Notes under the pieces: generated by a model
What the model was told of the DNA's origin: nothing
Seen by the model: only the letters and a program-made list of their open reading frames with translations
The model's database searches: none
Virus record (IMG/VR): IMGVR_UViG_3300022933_000279
Coordinates: 1 to 64,000 of that record
Length of the DNA: 64,000 bases
Strand: one strand, 5' to 3'
From: a virus
In this document: piece after piece, positions 7,550 to 15,594 of the stretch
How the letters are laid out: each line of letters opens with the position of its first letter
Position numbering within the stretch: the first letter of the stretch is position 1
Translations under genes and position numbers: made by a program

Positions 7550-9400
7550 ATGGATTGGTCAAAATATTATCCCGCGAATTACTCGGCGATAACAGAAGCA
7601 GACATTGAGATGATAAGGGAGAAGAGAAAACTCGCTCCTGTGGACAAAGACGCAGTTAAACAAGATTGGAAAGATCGTTCAGATGACGAATTTGTAGATA
7701 TAGATAAAGATGGTGATGAAGACGATTCTGATAAGTTTCTACATAAGAAAAGGAAAGCAATTAGTAAGGCTGTTGAAGATAAAGGCGAAGGTTGTCCTTG
7801 TTGTGATGGTGGGCCTTGTGAATGTCCTGAAGGATGTAAGAATTGTGATTGTTCAGCAAACGTTGATGAAATGTCTAAGGATGAATATAAAGATGTTAAT
7901 ATGAAAAAGCAACAGAAGAAGAAGAAAAAGAAAGATGATCCAGAAGAGGTTGAGTATTCCCTAAAACAAGATACAGTTACAAATATGGATGATCAAATAT
8001 ATGGTACTAAAGAATCAGTTTCTCATGGAAAACCTGGAGCGGTGGATATCTACAAAGAAACCATTGCATTAGCTAAAGTAACAAGAGGTAGAGATAAGTT
8101 GTCTCTTGAAGGCGCTGCAAAGTTAATTAAACAACGCTCTTATGATAAGTTAGCACCTTACTTAGATAGCATGGAAGAAGAGCCACGTCAATCTGTTCTA
8201 ATGATCTTAATGAATGATCAAAAGATTGCAGATAAAGTCATGAAGAAGATGAAGACAGAAAAATATCATGGCTGGTTGATGTCTGAAATGCATCAGAAGT
8301 ATGATGGTCTTACATGGGCAGAGATCGGAGAACGTTTAATTAGAACTCCAGAACGCAGATTAGTATCTCTTGCATATGCCACTAAGATGGGAACAATTGA
8401 TGCACCTTCACCTGAAGTTCAAAAATTAGCAGATGAGTGTGAGTTGGCAGATTTAGAAAAAGCTGCTGGTTCAATTATTGGTGAAGATGATGATCTAGAT
8501 GAAGCAAAATCAGATGCGGAAAAGATTGCTGATAAACAAGCTAGCAATAATAAGATAAAACAAAAGTCAGGCAATCAAGACAATCAGGCTGATGCAAAAA
8601 AAGCAGATAAAGCTCGTGAAACACAAGCCAATGCAAATGATAAGGAACAGGAAAAACGACAGGCTCAAGCAGATAAAGATAGAGCATTAAGGAAGAAACA
8701 AAAAGATGCCGAAAATGCTAGACGGACTGATGATGGAGGTATGAGCGGAATCAAGAAAGACGCTGGAGCTTCTACAACGCGTTCAAAACTTGCGAATTTA
8801 GCGTTTTCTGCATTGGAAGGTACTGAAGAAGAGGTTCCTGAAACTATTGATGCAAGGCGTAGAGTATTTAAAGAAAAAATTAGAAAGCTTGCTTATGAGA
8901 AGGCCAAAGAAATAATTGCAAAGCAACAATCAGCGCCTGATCCAACTTATGATGAAGCTAAAAAAGAAGAAGAGGATTCTGATGAAATCGGATCCAAAGT
9001 AAAAGAGACCGGTAAGGTCGATAACAAAATAAAGATGGAGCCAACAGTGAAAGAAAGTACAGGTGTTTCCTTCGTACGGAAGTATAAACAGAAAATGGCA
9101 GCAGAACAGAAAGACGGAACTCTCGAAAATAATATACTTGAATATCTAGCAGGTGGTAGTTCTTTTGGTCGTGTAAAAAGGGCAGTACCTGTTGGTGCCG
9201 AATTTGCTTCTGATGATTCGCCAGCTTCAGCTACTTCAATTGCTCGTGCATTGAAGTGTAGTCCAATGCAAGTACAAAAGTTATTGGATGATATGTTAGA
9301 AGCAGGACAGATATCACGTGTAGGTGATGCATATTCATATGCTTCTCCTAGACCAGCTGAACCACAGGGCGAAAAAGAAGATTCCGGACTAGAAGTATAA
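7550..9400 (+). CDS. Large acidic structural-type protein with a Cys-rich knot
   Basis: 616 residues. Residues 47-75 hold an acidic EF-hand-like loop (DIDKDGDEDDSD) followed by a helix. Residues 82-101 form a cluster of eight cysteines in twenty residues (CPCCDGG, CECPEGC, KNCDC), like a metal-binding knot. The middle is low-complexity Lys/Ala/Asp. The end (about 560-600) looks like a small winged-helix unit: SIARALKCSPMQVQKLLDDM. The location after the capsid-type genes suggests a head or core protein. No family could be named. ATG preceded by AGGAG. Confidence 0.55.
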   Translation: MDWSKYYPANYSAITEADIEMIREKRKLAPVDKDAVKQDWKDRSDDEFVDIDKDGDEDDSDKFLHKKRKAISKAVEDKGEGCPCCDGGPCECPEGCKNCDCSANVDEMSKDEYKDVNMKKQQKKKKKKDDPEEVEYSLKQDTVTNMDDQIYGTKESVSHGKPGAVDIYKETIALAKVTRGRDKLSLEGAAKLIKQRSYDKLAPYLDSMEEEPRQSVLMILMNDQKIADKVMKKMKTEKYHGWLMSEMHQKYDGLTWAEIGERLIRTPERRLVSLAYATKMGTIDAPSPEVQKLADECELADLEKAAGSIIGEDDDLDEAKSDAEKIADKQASNNKIKQKSGNQDNQADAKKADKARETQANANDKEQEKRQAQADKDRALRKKQKDAENARRTDDGGMSGIKKDAGASTTRSKLANLAFSALEGTEEEVPETIDARRRVFKEKIRKLAYEKAKEIIAKQQSAPDPTYDEAKKEEEDSDEIGSKVKETGKVDNKIKMEPTVKESTGVSFVRKYKQKMAAEQKDGTLENNILEYLAGGSSFGRVKRAVPVGAEFASDDSPASATSIARALKCSPMQVQKLLDDMLEAGQISRVGDAYSYASPRPAEPQGEKEDSGLEV

Positions 9401-9409
9401 ACAAACAAT

Positions 9410-10153
9410 ATGAATATAGTGATTGGAAACGGGGAAAGTCGTAAGGCTTTTAATCTCAATTTATTATTGGATCATACAACATATGGTTGTAATGCGATGT
9501 ACAGGGATTGGAACCCCACACATCTAATATGTATAGATAATAAGATGTTACATGAAATAGTAATATCACAGTATCCAAAATTACATCATTGTTGGTTTAG
9601 AAATTTTCAGTTACTGGATCCTGATATGTATCCAGTTTTCAGGTCAACAGTTACACCTGATATTGAGGTAATAGAGAATAAGAATACAGGATATAAATTC
9701 GCCTATTACGGACAAGAAATAAGTAGAGTTTTTCATGATGATACTCATACAATGGATCTGCTAGACAAACCGGTTCATTATTTTACATGGTTATCAGAAC
9801 ATGATAAAGTAGATGTGGTAGACGATTTAAAACATATACCAATGTTAGATTCAGGACTACTCGCAACTTGGCTATGTTGTGAACAAGAAAAACCTGAAAC
9901 GGTTTATTTAATGGGCTTTGATTTTAACATAAATGATGGAAAAGTAAACAATATATATAAAGATACAGATTGTTATGCTCCGAGTTATGCTTTACCAGTT
10001 CAGGCTAAGGGATGGATTCACAATTTTGAAGTTATGTTTACGGAACACTTTCCTGAAGTCAATTTTGTACATATTCAGGAAGAAGAGTGTTTTAATAAAG
10101 AAATTCCAAACATAGATACAATGTCTATGGATGAGTTTAAAGAATTGTTATAA
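9410..10153 (+). CDS. Conserved phage protein, DUF115/glycosyltransferase-like start
   Basis: 247 residues beginning MNIVIGNGESRKAFNL. The start, a beta strand followed by GNGES, then TTYGCNAMYRD and LICID, resembles DUF115-type (MptE/Maf) and related nucleotide-sugar-binding proteins. VYLMGFDF near residue 170 is also typical. It might be a glycosyl- or phospho-transfer enzyme that acts on a surface or virion component. The assignment is by motif feel only; the reaction is unknown. The short gap upstream has a weak TATAAACA late-promoter-like word. Confidence 0.45.
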   Translation: MNIVIGNGESRKAFNLNLLLDHTTYGCNAMYRDWNPTHLICIDNKMLHEIVISQYPKLHHCWFRNFQLLDPDMYPVFRSTVTPDIEVIENKNTGYKFAYYGQEISRVFHDDTHTMDLLDKPVHYFTWLSEHDKVDVVDDLKHIPMLDSGLLATWLCCEQEKPETVYLMGFDFNINDGKVNNIYKDTDCYAPSYALPVQAKGWIHNFEVMFTEHFPEVNFVHIQEEECFNKEIPNIDTMSMDEFKELL

Positions 10154-10156
10154 ATA
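10149..10156 (+). promoter_or_regulatory. T4-type late promoter (TATAAATA)
   Basis: An exact TATAAATA lies 25 bp before the structural gene at 10181, overlapping the end of the previous gene. In T4 this is the whole late promoter, read by the phage sigma factor gp55. An AGGAG ribosome site follows at about 10170. Confidence 0.6.
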
Positions 10157-10180
10157 TTTAAAAATTAATAGGAGAAATTC

Positions 10181-10750
10181 ATGCCTCTATGGGGAAAAGC
10201 CGCTGCTGGTACTCAGGCACAAAAACCAAAATGGGTTGGTACCACAGAAGGTGCAACATACAATAAACAAGATATCTATGGCGCTGACAATGGTTGGGTT
10301 GTTAATACTAAAGCCAGTAAAAATGCTTCAGCGTCCCCTGAGATTCTAGTTGCAATGGGTGGTCTTGGTACTTCACTTGCTGCACCAACTGTTACATCAA
10401 TGAGATTTACAGCTTCTGCAATCACTGGTGGATCGAGAACAGTTTCTGTTCAGATTACTTGGGATGAAAGAGTTACAGTTACTGGAACACCACAAGTTGC
10501 TATTGCAAACGGTAACGAAGGAACTGGATCTGGTCGTGGACCACATACAGCTTCATATGCTTCAGGTTCTGGAACAAACAGGCTCACTTTCAGCGTAGCA
10601 AGTCAAACAGTTGCAACAAGCGATGTTCTTACATTAGGTGGATCTAATGTGGCACTAAATAGTGGTACAATTAAAGATACAACTGATGGATCAACTGTAG
10701 CATTGTTAGTTCTTTCAGGATTAACTGCGGTAACATTGACAGTAACTTAA
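10181..10750 (+). CDS. Virion structural protein with Ig/SwmB-like beta domain
   Basis: 189 residues. It starts MPLWGKAAAGTQAQKPKWVG, a start I know from small structural proteins of marine T4-like phages. From about residue 70 there is a beta-rich Thr/Ser/Gly domain with ITWDERVTVTGTPQVAI, like the SwmB/bacterial Ig-like repeats of surface proteins. No cysteine or membrane segment. It directly follows a late promoter motif. A virion decoration or fibre-associated role is likely; the exact position is not known. Confidence 0.65.
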   Translation: MPLWGKAAAGTQAQKPKWVGTTEGATYNKQDIYGADNGWVVNTKASKNASASPEILVAMGGLGTSLAAPTVTSMRFTASAITGGSRTVSVQITWDERVTVTGTPQVAIANGNEGTGSGRGPHTASYASGSGTNRLTFSVASQTVATSDVLTLGGSNVALNSGTIKDTTDGSTVALLVLSGLTAVTLTVT

Positions 10751-10765
10751 TAGTTAAATAATATT

Positions 10766-10990
10766 ATGGAATATGTGGAAAATATAAATGTTGCTGTAGT
10801 ATTGCAGCAACTACAGTCATACAAAGCTGAGAAAGAAAAACTTACCCAAAAACTTTCTCAGCTTAATGACGAGGTAGAAAATAGTAAACGTGGTATACAT
10901 AGTTATGATGGCGCTATACAAGCCCTTGATGCATTACTACAAACAGCTGAATCTAAAGAGATTGATGTTCCTGAATTGGAAGAAAATTAA
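10766..10990 (+). CDS. Small coiled-coil protein (copy 1)
   Basis: 74 residues with a long heptad-like helix (VVLQQLQSYKAEKEKLTQKL and on) and an acidic tail. A paralogue lies at 12682: same length, same helix-then-GAIQ pattern (GAIQALDALL here, GAIQVSNHYL there). Each copy sits next to a fibre-like gene. It may be a trimerisation or attachment factor for the fibre, or a chaperone. The stop overlaps the next start by one base. Confidence 0.6.
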   Translation: MEYVENINVAVVLQQLQSYKAEKEKLTQKLSQLNDEVENSKRGIHSYDGAIQALDALLQTAESKEIDVPELEEN

Positions 10991-11832
10991 TGGCAGATAA
11001 AACGATACCCGCTTTAAATACACATGATAGTCCTACGGCGGAAGACTTATTAATTATAGTTGATGATCCTTCTGGTAATCCCGTAAATAAGAAAATACGT
11101 GTAGACACATTACTATCAGCACTTTCTACAGATACAACAACTAGAAGTGTAGCAAATAAGGTTCAATCTAGAGCTGATACCAATATTGCAAGAGATTTAA
11201 ATTTACGAAATTCTAAAACTGTTTTACAGCCAGAAGTATTAAAAGGTGAACAGGATGATTTGACTGTCATTTTGGGGACCTTAGATATGGCAGAAAATTC
11301 TGTATGGCATGTAGAGATTGATGGAACATCTTCTTCAGCAAATGATACATTTAAATGGTGGAGAGATGGAAATACATCAACCGGCGCAGCAACTGTCAGT
11401 ATTGACGGATCTACGCAAGCATTAGCAAATGGTGTAAGTATTAAATTTGATGGTGTTACAGGACACAAAGTTACAGATAAATGGCAAATTGTCGGTTTAA
11501 TAGAATCAAGAATTGATTTTCAAGGAAGTATTTTAGTTGAAGATAGTATTCCTGAAAATGGTTCTTTTACTAGTACCTTTTCAGAAACTGGTAATTTGCA
11601 ATTAGAATCTGGAATAGATATGGCATTTGAAGATGGTACAGAAAAAGATATGTACATATCTGCAAATACTTCAGTAATAAGATTTGTGGGTGGCCTACAA
11701 TTAGGTGAAGCCACGGATCCTGTTGGATTTTATGGTGCCACACCGGTATCTCAAAATACAACATTTAGCGCAGGTGCTAGCACCGCGGCGCATATTATAA
11801 CCGAATTAGAAAGATTAGGTTTAGTAACATAA
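10990..11832 (+). CDS. Fibre-like virion protein (copy 1)
   Basis: 280 residues. The start MADKTIPALNTHDSPTAEDL followed by LIIVDDPSGNPVNKKI is shared closely with the protein at 11936. This N-terminal unit looks like a conserved attachment module; the remainder is beta-rich with no cysteine, like a fibre shaft or tip. The C-terminal ITELERLGLV is a short helix. It is likely a tail fibre or virion surface protein that varies in its distal part. Confidence 0.6.
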   Translation: MADKTIPALNTHDSPTAEDLLIIVDDPSGNPVNKKIRVDTLLSALSTDTTTRSVANKVQSRADTNIARDLNLRNSKTVLQPEVLKGEQDDLTVILGTLDMAENSVWHVEIDGTSSSANDTFKWWRDGNTSTGAATVSIDGSTQALANGVSIKFDGVTGHKVTDKWQIVGLIESRIDFQGSILVEDSIPENGSFTSTFSETGNLQLESGIDMAFEDGTEKDMYISANTSVIRFVGGLQLGEATDPVGFYGATPVSQNTTFSAGASTAAHIITELERLGLVT

Positions 11833-11847
11833 ATATTTTTTGGATGT

Positions 11848-11930
11848 CTGAGGAAAACCCTTCGCAAGAGTGAGCGATTCTCAGCATGATTTTAACTGGT
11901 GATGAGTCCCATCACGACGCCAGCAAGGAG
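11848..11930 (+). ncRNA. Candidate structured 5' leader RNA
   Basis: The 103-base gap before 11936 is the longest untranslated stretch in the virion block besides the terminator/promoter region, and holds two stems. Stem 1: CTGAG (11848-11852) pairs with CTCAG (11880-11884), with an inner TCGC/GCGA (11862-11865/11874-11877). Stem 2: CTGG-TGATG (11896-11904) pairs with CATCA-CCAG (11910-11914, 11920-11923) around an AGTCC loop. The ribosome site AAGGAG (11925-11930) abuts stem 2. A late-promoter-like CATAAATA is at 11828. It matches no riboswitch I know. A translational control hairpin is possible. Confidence 0.4.
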
Positions 11931-11935
11931 ATTAG

Positions 11936-12661
11936 ATGGCAGATAAGAAAATAACGGCTTTAACTGCAGCATCAGAAGCAGCAAGTGAAGACCTTTTACA
12001 CATAATTGATGATCCTTCAGGATCTCCAGTTAACAAAAAGTTAACTGTTAAATCATTTCTCGCTAATGTAACACATACAATTACCGGGACTGCACAAGCA
12101 ACATCAGAGATAATTCATAAAACTCTACACACCGCTAACTTAGCTCCATCGTCTGCTAATGTTTTTAATAGTATTGTAACATCTGATGTTACCGTCGATG
12201 TTAAAGCAACCGGTTTAGCTCAAGGTAATGTTGCTGTATTAACAGCCTCTTCAGGAACAGCAAAGATCCATGATGGAAACGTTGCTTTCACTTCAGAAGT
12301 ATCAGGCGTTAAAGGTATCCTAGATCTTAATACATTTGACAGTACAGATTCATCTGCAGGTAAGTCATATTGTATTATCGCATCACACGCAAATAGTGCC
12401 GCGGCACCTAGTGCTTCACCAACTGCTTTTCTTAAGTTTGATGTTGCAAGTTCCTTGACTGGAGCATCACAGAATGTTGCTTTTGCTTGGGACGCAGCTC
12501 CAACTGGTGGATATGGTGCGTCTGCTGGAGCCAATGTTGGTCCATTTTTGACAACAGGTGCAAATACATCTGGTTCTTATACTGCCCCTGCAAATGGTGC
12601 TATTAAATGTAACATTTCTGGTGTAACTAAGTATGTTTTACTCTGGGATGGAATTGCTTAA
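11936..12661 (+). CDS. Fibre-like virion protein (copy 2)
   Basis: 241 residues, a paralogue of the previous gene product at its N-terminus ([10 protein letters not shown], then [20 protein letters not shown]). The two diverge after about 45 residues. Here the distal part is Ala/Ser/Thr/Gly-rich and beta-like, with [20 protein letters not shown]. The shared start suggests both proteins dock on the same virion site and carry different outer domains. Preceded by a good AAGGAG site 5 bases before the ATG and by the candidate leader RNA. Confidence 0.6.
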   Translation: MADKKITALTAASEAASEDLLHIIDDPSGSPVNKKLTVKSFLANVTHTITGTAQATSEIIHKTLHTANLAPSSANVFNSIVTSDVTVDVKATGLAQGNVAVLTASSGTAKIHDGNVAFTSEVSGVKGILDLNTFDSTDSSAGKSYCIIASHANSAAAPSASPTAFLKFDVASSLTGASQNVAFAWDAAPTGGYGASAGANVGPFLTTGANTSGSYTAPANGAIKCNISGVTKYVLLWDGIA

Positions 12662-12681
12662 TATATAATTAATAGAATATT

Positions 12682-12924
12682 ATGACTAAAGAAAATATTG
12701 AAAAACAAATTGAGTTTTTACAAAAAGATGTTATATCTGTAAAGCAAAGATTAGAAGCAGTGAGGGGAGAAGAACAACAACTTGTCTCCACACTGTCTTC
12801 ACTTCAAGGCGCTATACAGGTTAGTAATCATTATTTAAGTTTGTTTGAAAAATCAAAGGATTCCGATGATGCACCAGTAGAAGAGCCATCTGAAGATCCT
12901 GTGAAAAAAGAAAAAAAGAAATAG
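12682..12924 (+). CDS. Small coiled-coil protein (copy 2)
   Basis: 80 residues: a long charged helix (IEKQIEFLQKDVISVKQRLE onwards) followed by an acidic, then lysine-rich tail (PVKKEKKK). It parallels the protein at 10766 in size, pattern and placement next to a fibre-like gene, although the order relative to the fibre gene differs. It is probably a fibre-associated coiled-coil factor; no functional motif is present. Confidence 0.55.
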   Translation: MTKENIEKQIEFLQKDVISVKQRLEAVRGEEQQLVSTLSSLQGAIQVSNHYLSLFEKSKDSDDAPVEEPSEDPVKKEKKK

Positions 12925-12928
12925 ACGC

Positions 12929-13321
12929 ATGAATTTTGATGATATTACCGAAAATAATATCGAACTTTTCTGCATGCACAAATACAATAATCCTCAATGC
13001 ATAAGTACAGAGGATTATAGTGATGATATGAAAAGATTTAAGTATTTAAAAAGACACTTAAATCATTATCTTGCATCAGGTGAATTGAAAGAAAGGTTGA
13101 TTCTTAACCATTTGATTATGATATATAATCTATTTGACAATGAATCCGGTACGCGAATATTATTTTACAAAATTGAAGACAATAGTTGGGCAGTATTAAA
13201 ACCCTTTTTAATTTATTTAAGAAGAATGCCCAAAATAGTTCGTGGCGTAAAAGGTACGGATATTCGAGACGGTGATATTCAATTAGATCAACATGTAGTA
13301 AAGCAGTTAAGATGCCTATAG
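12929..13321 (+). CDS. Conserved T4-like phage protein (probably DUF7207)
   Basis: 130 residues: helical, with YNNPQCISTEDYSDDMKRFKY, then LKERLILNHLIMIYNLF and LFYKIEDNSWAVLKPFLIYL. I recognise this layout as a family kept in many T4-like marine phages next to structural genes (DUF7207 by memory). Its role is not known. The end overlaps the next start by 10 bases. Confidence 0.6.
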   Translation: MNFDDITENNIELFCMHKYNNPQCISTEDYSDDMKRFKYLKRHLNHYLASGELKERLILNHLIMIYNLFDNESGTRILFYKIEDNSWAVLKPFLIYLRRMPKIVRGVKGTDIRDGDIQLDQHVVKQLRCL

Positions 13322-14109
13322 GATTAAAATCAGTATTAACGCAGGGTTCAGATTTATTCTTCCTATTTTCCTTTTTAAAGCGCCTGGTAACTCCCTTCGA
13401 AAAAACTAAAGCATATGCATTAGGTATTGTTGATAAGAATGGTAAAAATCTTATTAAGAAAAGAAATTTTACCACACAAGATCAACGTGATGCCTATACA
13501 ATGATGGATACGCTTATTTTCAATTTGAAAAGGCTTCTAGGAAAAGTGCCTGGTGGTAAGTCAAGAATTGCGACTTATGCTGCTGCCTTGTTATTGCTTA
13601 GAGAAGAGAATCAACTAAAGTTATTACAAGATGAAAAGTTTTTAGAGGAAGAGTTTTCCATTCTTTACGAAGATATGTGTTGTGAATGGCAATTAGATAT
13701 GAATGATCCTGATCAAACGTTTTTGAAAGAAGTGAAAGAAGAAGCGATTGATGAGAACCTTGTGAATTTATTCAAAGATGTTCATAGAAATATGAATAAT
13801 AAAAAAGCTCAGCATGCAATAGCAACCGCACAAGCAATGGGATTAGATCCAATTAAAATTCAAATGTATTTGTTAGCAATTGTACCTGTAATGACAACTT
13901 TAGGGGCAAATTATGAACCTGAAGATGAAGTTATAGAAGATGCACCTGCAATGTCAATGGGAGCAGGTGGTATTGCGGGTAGTGCTGAAGCAGGTGATGA
14001 TCCACCTGTTAGAAAGAAAAAGAAAAAAGGTGATGCTATGCCAGTCCTAGCCAGGAAAGGTATTAAAGAGCATCTAAGAATATTCCCATCACAAAATATA
14101 ACAGTTTAG
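13312..14109 (+). CDS. Conserved T4-like phage protein, virion-associated family
   Basis: 265 residues. The hallmark stretch is AYALGIVDKNGKNLIKK (about 36-52), then LIFNLKRLLGKVPGGKSRIATYAAALLLL. This family is common in T4-like marine phages and is often annotated as structural. The N-terminal 25 residues are hydrophobic (SDLFFLFSFLKRLV) and could be a membrane-facing or buried helix. The C-terminus is Gly/Ala-rich, then basic (RKKKKKG). Function unknown. Confidence 0.55.
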   Translation: MPIGLKSVLTQGSDLFFLFSFLKRLVTPFEKTKAYALGIVDKNGKNLIKKRNFTTQDQRDAYTMMDTLIFNLKRLLGKVPGGKSRIATYAAALLLLREENQLKLLQDEKFLEEEFSILYEDMCCEWQLDMNDPDQTFLKEVKEEAIDENLVNLFKDVHRNMNNKKAQHAIATAQAMGLDPIKIQMYLLAIVPVMTTLGANYEPEDEVIEDAPAMSMGAGGIAGSAEAGDDPPVRKKKKKGDAMPVLARKGIKEHLRIFPSQNITV

Positions 14110-14119
14110 AAAGGTAATT

Positions 14120-14449
14120 ATGGCAGGAATACAAGAGACAAAAGACGTTTTAGCTTTTGTGTTTTCACTTGGAAAAGCAACGGCTTCGGCATTGGAAGAC
14201 GGTGATATTGGTTGGTCAGATGCAATGGATTTTATTGAACCTTTAAAAAAGTTGGGACCAGCTATCGACAATATTGAAGACGTTTTAGTTGAACTACAAG
14301 ACCTAGACGATGCTGAATTCGCAGAATTGGTACAATATGCCAAGGATGAATTTGGATTAGCTGACTTAGCTGATGATACCGAAGTAATGGTAGAAGAAGC
14401 GATCAATGCAGGGGTTGAAATCGTTAAGATTGTAAGAATGTTTAGCTGA
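14120..14449 (+). CDS. Small acidic helical phage protein
   Basis: 109 residues, acidic and helical (MAGIQETKDVLAFVFSLGKA, DIEDVLVELQDLDDAEFAEL). It looks like a small conserved virion-cluster protein; no motif names it. An AAAGG site precedes the ATG. The stop codon lies inside the first copy of a 23-bp tandem repeat and a strong terminator follows, so this gene ends the structural transcription unit. Confidence 0.55.
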   Translation: MAGIQETKDVLAFVFSLGKATASALEDGDIGWSDAMDFIEPLKKLGPAIDNIEDVLVELQDLDDAEFAELVQYAKDEFGLADLADDTEVMVEEAINAGVEIVKIVRMFS

Positions 14450-14491
14450 AGACCATCCTCGGCAAAAACTGAAGACCATCCTCGGCAAAAA
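14446..14491 (+). repeat. 23-bp perfect tandem repeat (two copies)
   Basis: Two identical 23-base units, 14446-14468 and 14469-14491, each starting CTGAAGACCATCC and ending GGCAAAAA, lie head to tail. The first contains the stop codon of the preceding gene, and the second runs into the terminator stem. No inverted symmetry is seen inside the unit. It may be a protein- or RNA-binding site, or a replication-slippage duplication. Confidence 0.9.
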
Positions 14492-14492
14492 A

Positions 14493-14517
14493 GGGAATCA
14501 ATTGATTCCCTTTTTTT
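14493..14517 (+). terminator. Intrinsic terminator
   Basis: GGGAATC-AATT-GATTCCC (14493-14510) forms a perfect 7-bp stem (the whole is an 18-base palindrome) followed by seven T residues. It ends the structural block just before the replication block promoter. It is the clearest terminator in the window. Confidence 0.9.
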
Positions 14518-14521
14518 ATCC

Positions 14522-14550
14522 TTGAAATTTATTGTTTATTATGTTATAAT
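14522..14550 (+). promoter_or_regulatory. Sigma70-type promoter for the primase-thyX-nrdJ block
   Basis: TTGAAA (14522-14527), a 17-bp spacer and a perfect TATAAT (14545-14550). It sits right after the terminator and 36 bp before the primase start. It fits a host-RNA-polymerase-read early or middle promoter. Confidence 0.8.
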
Positions 14551-14586
14551 ATAATCTTTATATTAAACCCCGCGCCATTGAGAGAT

Positions 14587-15594
14587 ATGAGTCTTTACAT
14601 AGATCATAAGTATACAAATTTATTATCATCCCGCCTTCAACGTTTTACAAGAAAATCCAGAGAGCTTTACAATTTCAGATGCCCATTATGTGGAGATTCA
14701 TCTAAGAATCAATTTAAAGCTAGAGGTTATCTTTTCAATAAAAAACAACAATTAATATTTAAATGCCATAATTGTGGTTCTGGTGGACCTTTAAAAGTAT
14801 TATTAGATAAAATTGATCCAACATTATCTAAGCAATATTCTTTTGAAAAATATAGAGAAGATGCTGGAGATGATACTCATCCAGAGAGAGAAGAAAAAGT
14901 ACCAGTCTTTAGAAAACCTCAATTTAAAAAAGTAGGATGTCCTAGTCTAGCTGAACTAGGAGCAAATCATCCAGCTGTAAAATTTTGTGATGTAAGAATG
15001 CTTCCTAAAATTCGTTATCATGATATGTACTTTGCAGATTGTTTTAAAAGTTGGGTTAGTAAATATGATGTAGAAATCGCTGCACGATTAAGACCAAATG
15101 ATCCCAGAATTATTATCCCATTTTTTGATAAAGAAAAAAGGTTAATAGCCGCACAAGGAAGAAGTTTAGAGGATTCAACTTTAAGATATTTCACTGTTAA
15201 GATTGATAAATCTGCCGGTAAACTTTTTGGATTAGATAGAAATGATCCGAAACAATTAACCTATATTGTTGAGGGTCCTATTGATAGTATGTTTCTTCCT
15301 AATGCTTTAGCTATGGCAGGTAGTGACATGGATGATATGGGTCAATTTTATGCTCGGGACGTTACCTTTGTGTATGATAATGAACGACGAAATAAAGAAA
15401 TTGTAGACAAAATGCAAAAAACAGTGAAGAAAGGTTTCGCAATTTGCATCTGGCCTGACACAATTAAAGTCAAAGATATTAATGATATGGTGCTAGATGG
15501 AATGGACATCTTAGACATAGTTGATACCATAAATACAAATACCTTTCGTGGCTTACCTGCAAGGGTAAAATTGAATCAGTGGAAAAGAATATGA
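14587..15594 (+). CDS. 61: DNA primase, T4 gp61-like
   Basis: 335 residues. A zinc ribbon occupies residues 32-63: CPLCGD and CHNCGSGG. The Toprim-like catalytic part has IVEGPIDSMFLPNAL (acidic EG motif), then FVYDNERRN and KDINDMVL. This is the usual gp61 layout and length. It makes RNA primers for lagging-strand synthesis together with gp41, whose gene end is at the left edge. The ATG at 14587 is chosen over an upstream in-frame TTG because GAGAG precedes it. The stop overlaps the thyX start (ATGA). Confidence 0.9.
   Translation: MSLYIDHKYTNLLSSRLQRFTRKSRELYNFRCPLCGDSSKNQFKARGYLFNKKQQLIFKCHNCGSGGPLKVLLDKIDPTLSKQYSFEKYREDAGDDTHPEREEKVPVFRKPQFKKVGCPSLAELGANHPAVKFCDVRMLPKIRYHDMYFADCFKSWVSKYDVEIAARLRPNDPRIIIPFFDKEKRLIAAQGRSLEDSTLRYFTVKIDKSAGKLFGLDRNDPKQLTYIVEGPIDSMFLPNALAMAGSDMDDMGQFYARDVTFVYDNERRNKEIVDKMQKTVKKGFAICIWPDTIKVKDINDMVLDGMDILDIVDTINTNTFRGLPARVKLNQWKRI

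Noticed and set aside
10736-10764. Sigma70 promoter TTGACA-17-TAATAT before the gene at 10766
   Set aside because: The -10 word matches only 4 of 6 and the transcript would start at or after the ATG, leaving no ribosome site.
11896-11923. Hammerhead ribozyme in the leader of the gene at 11936
   Set aside because: TGATGAGTC with a following GAC resembles the hammerhead core, but the base before TGATGA is G where C is required and no GAAA follows stem II. The sequence also folds as a simple hairpin.
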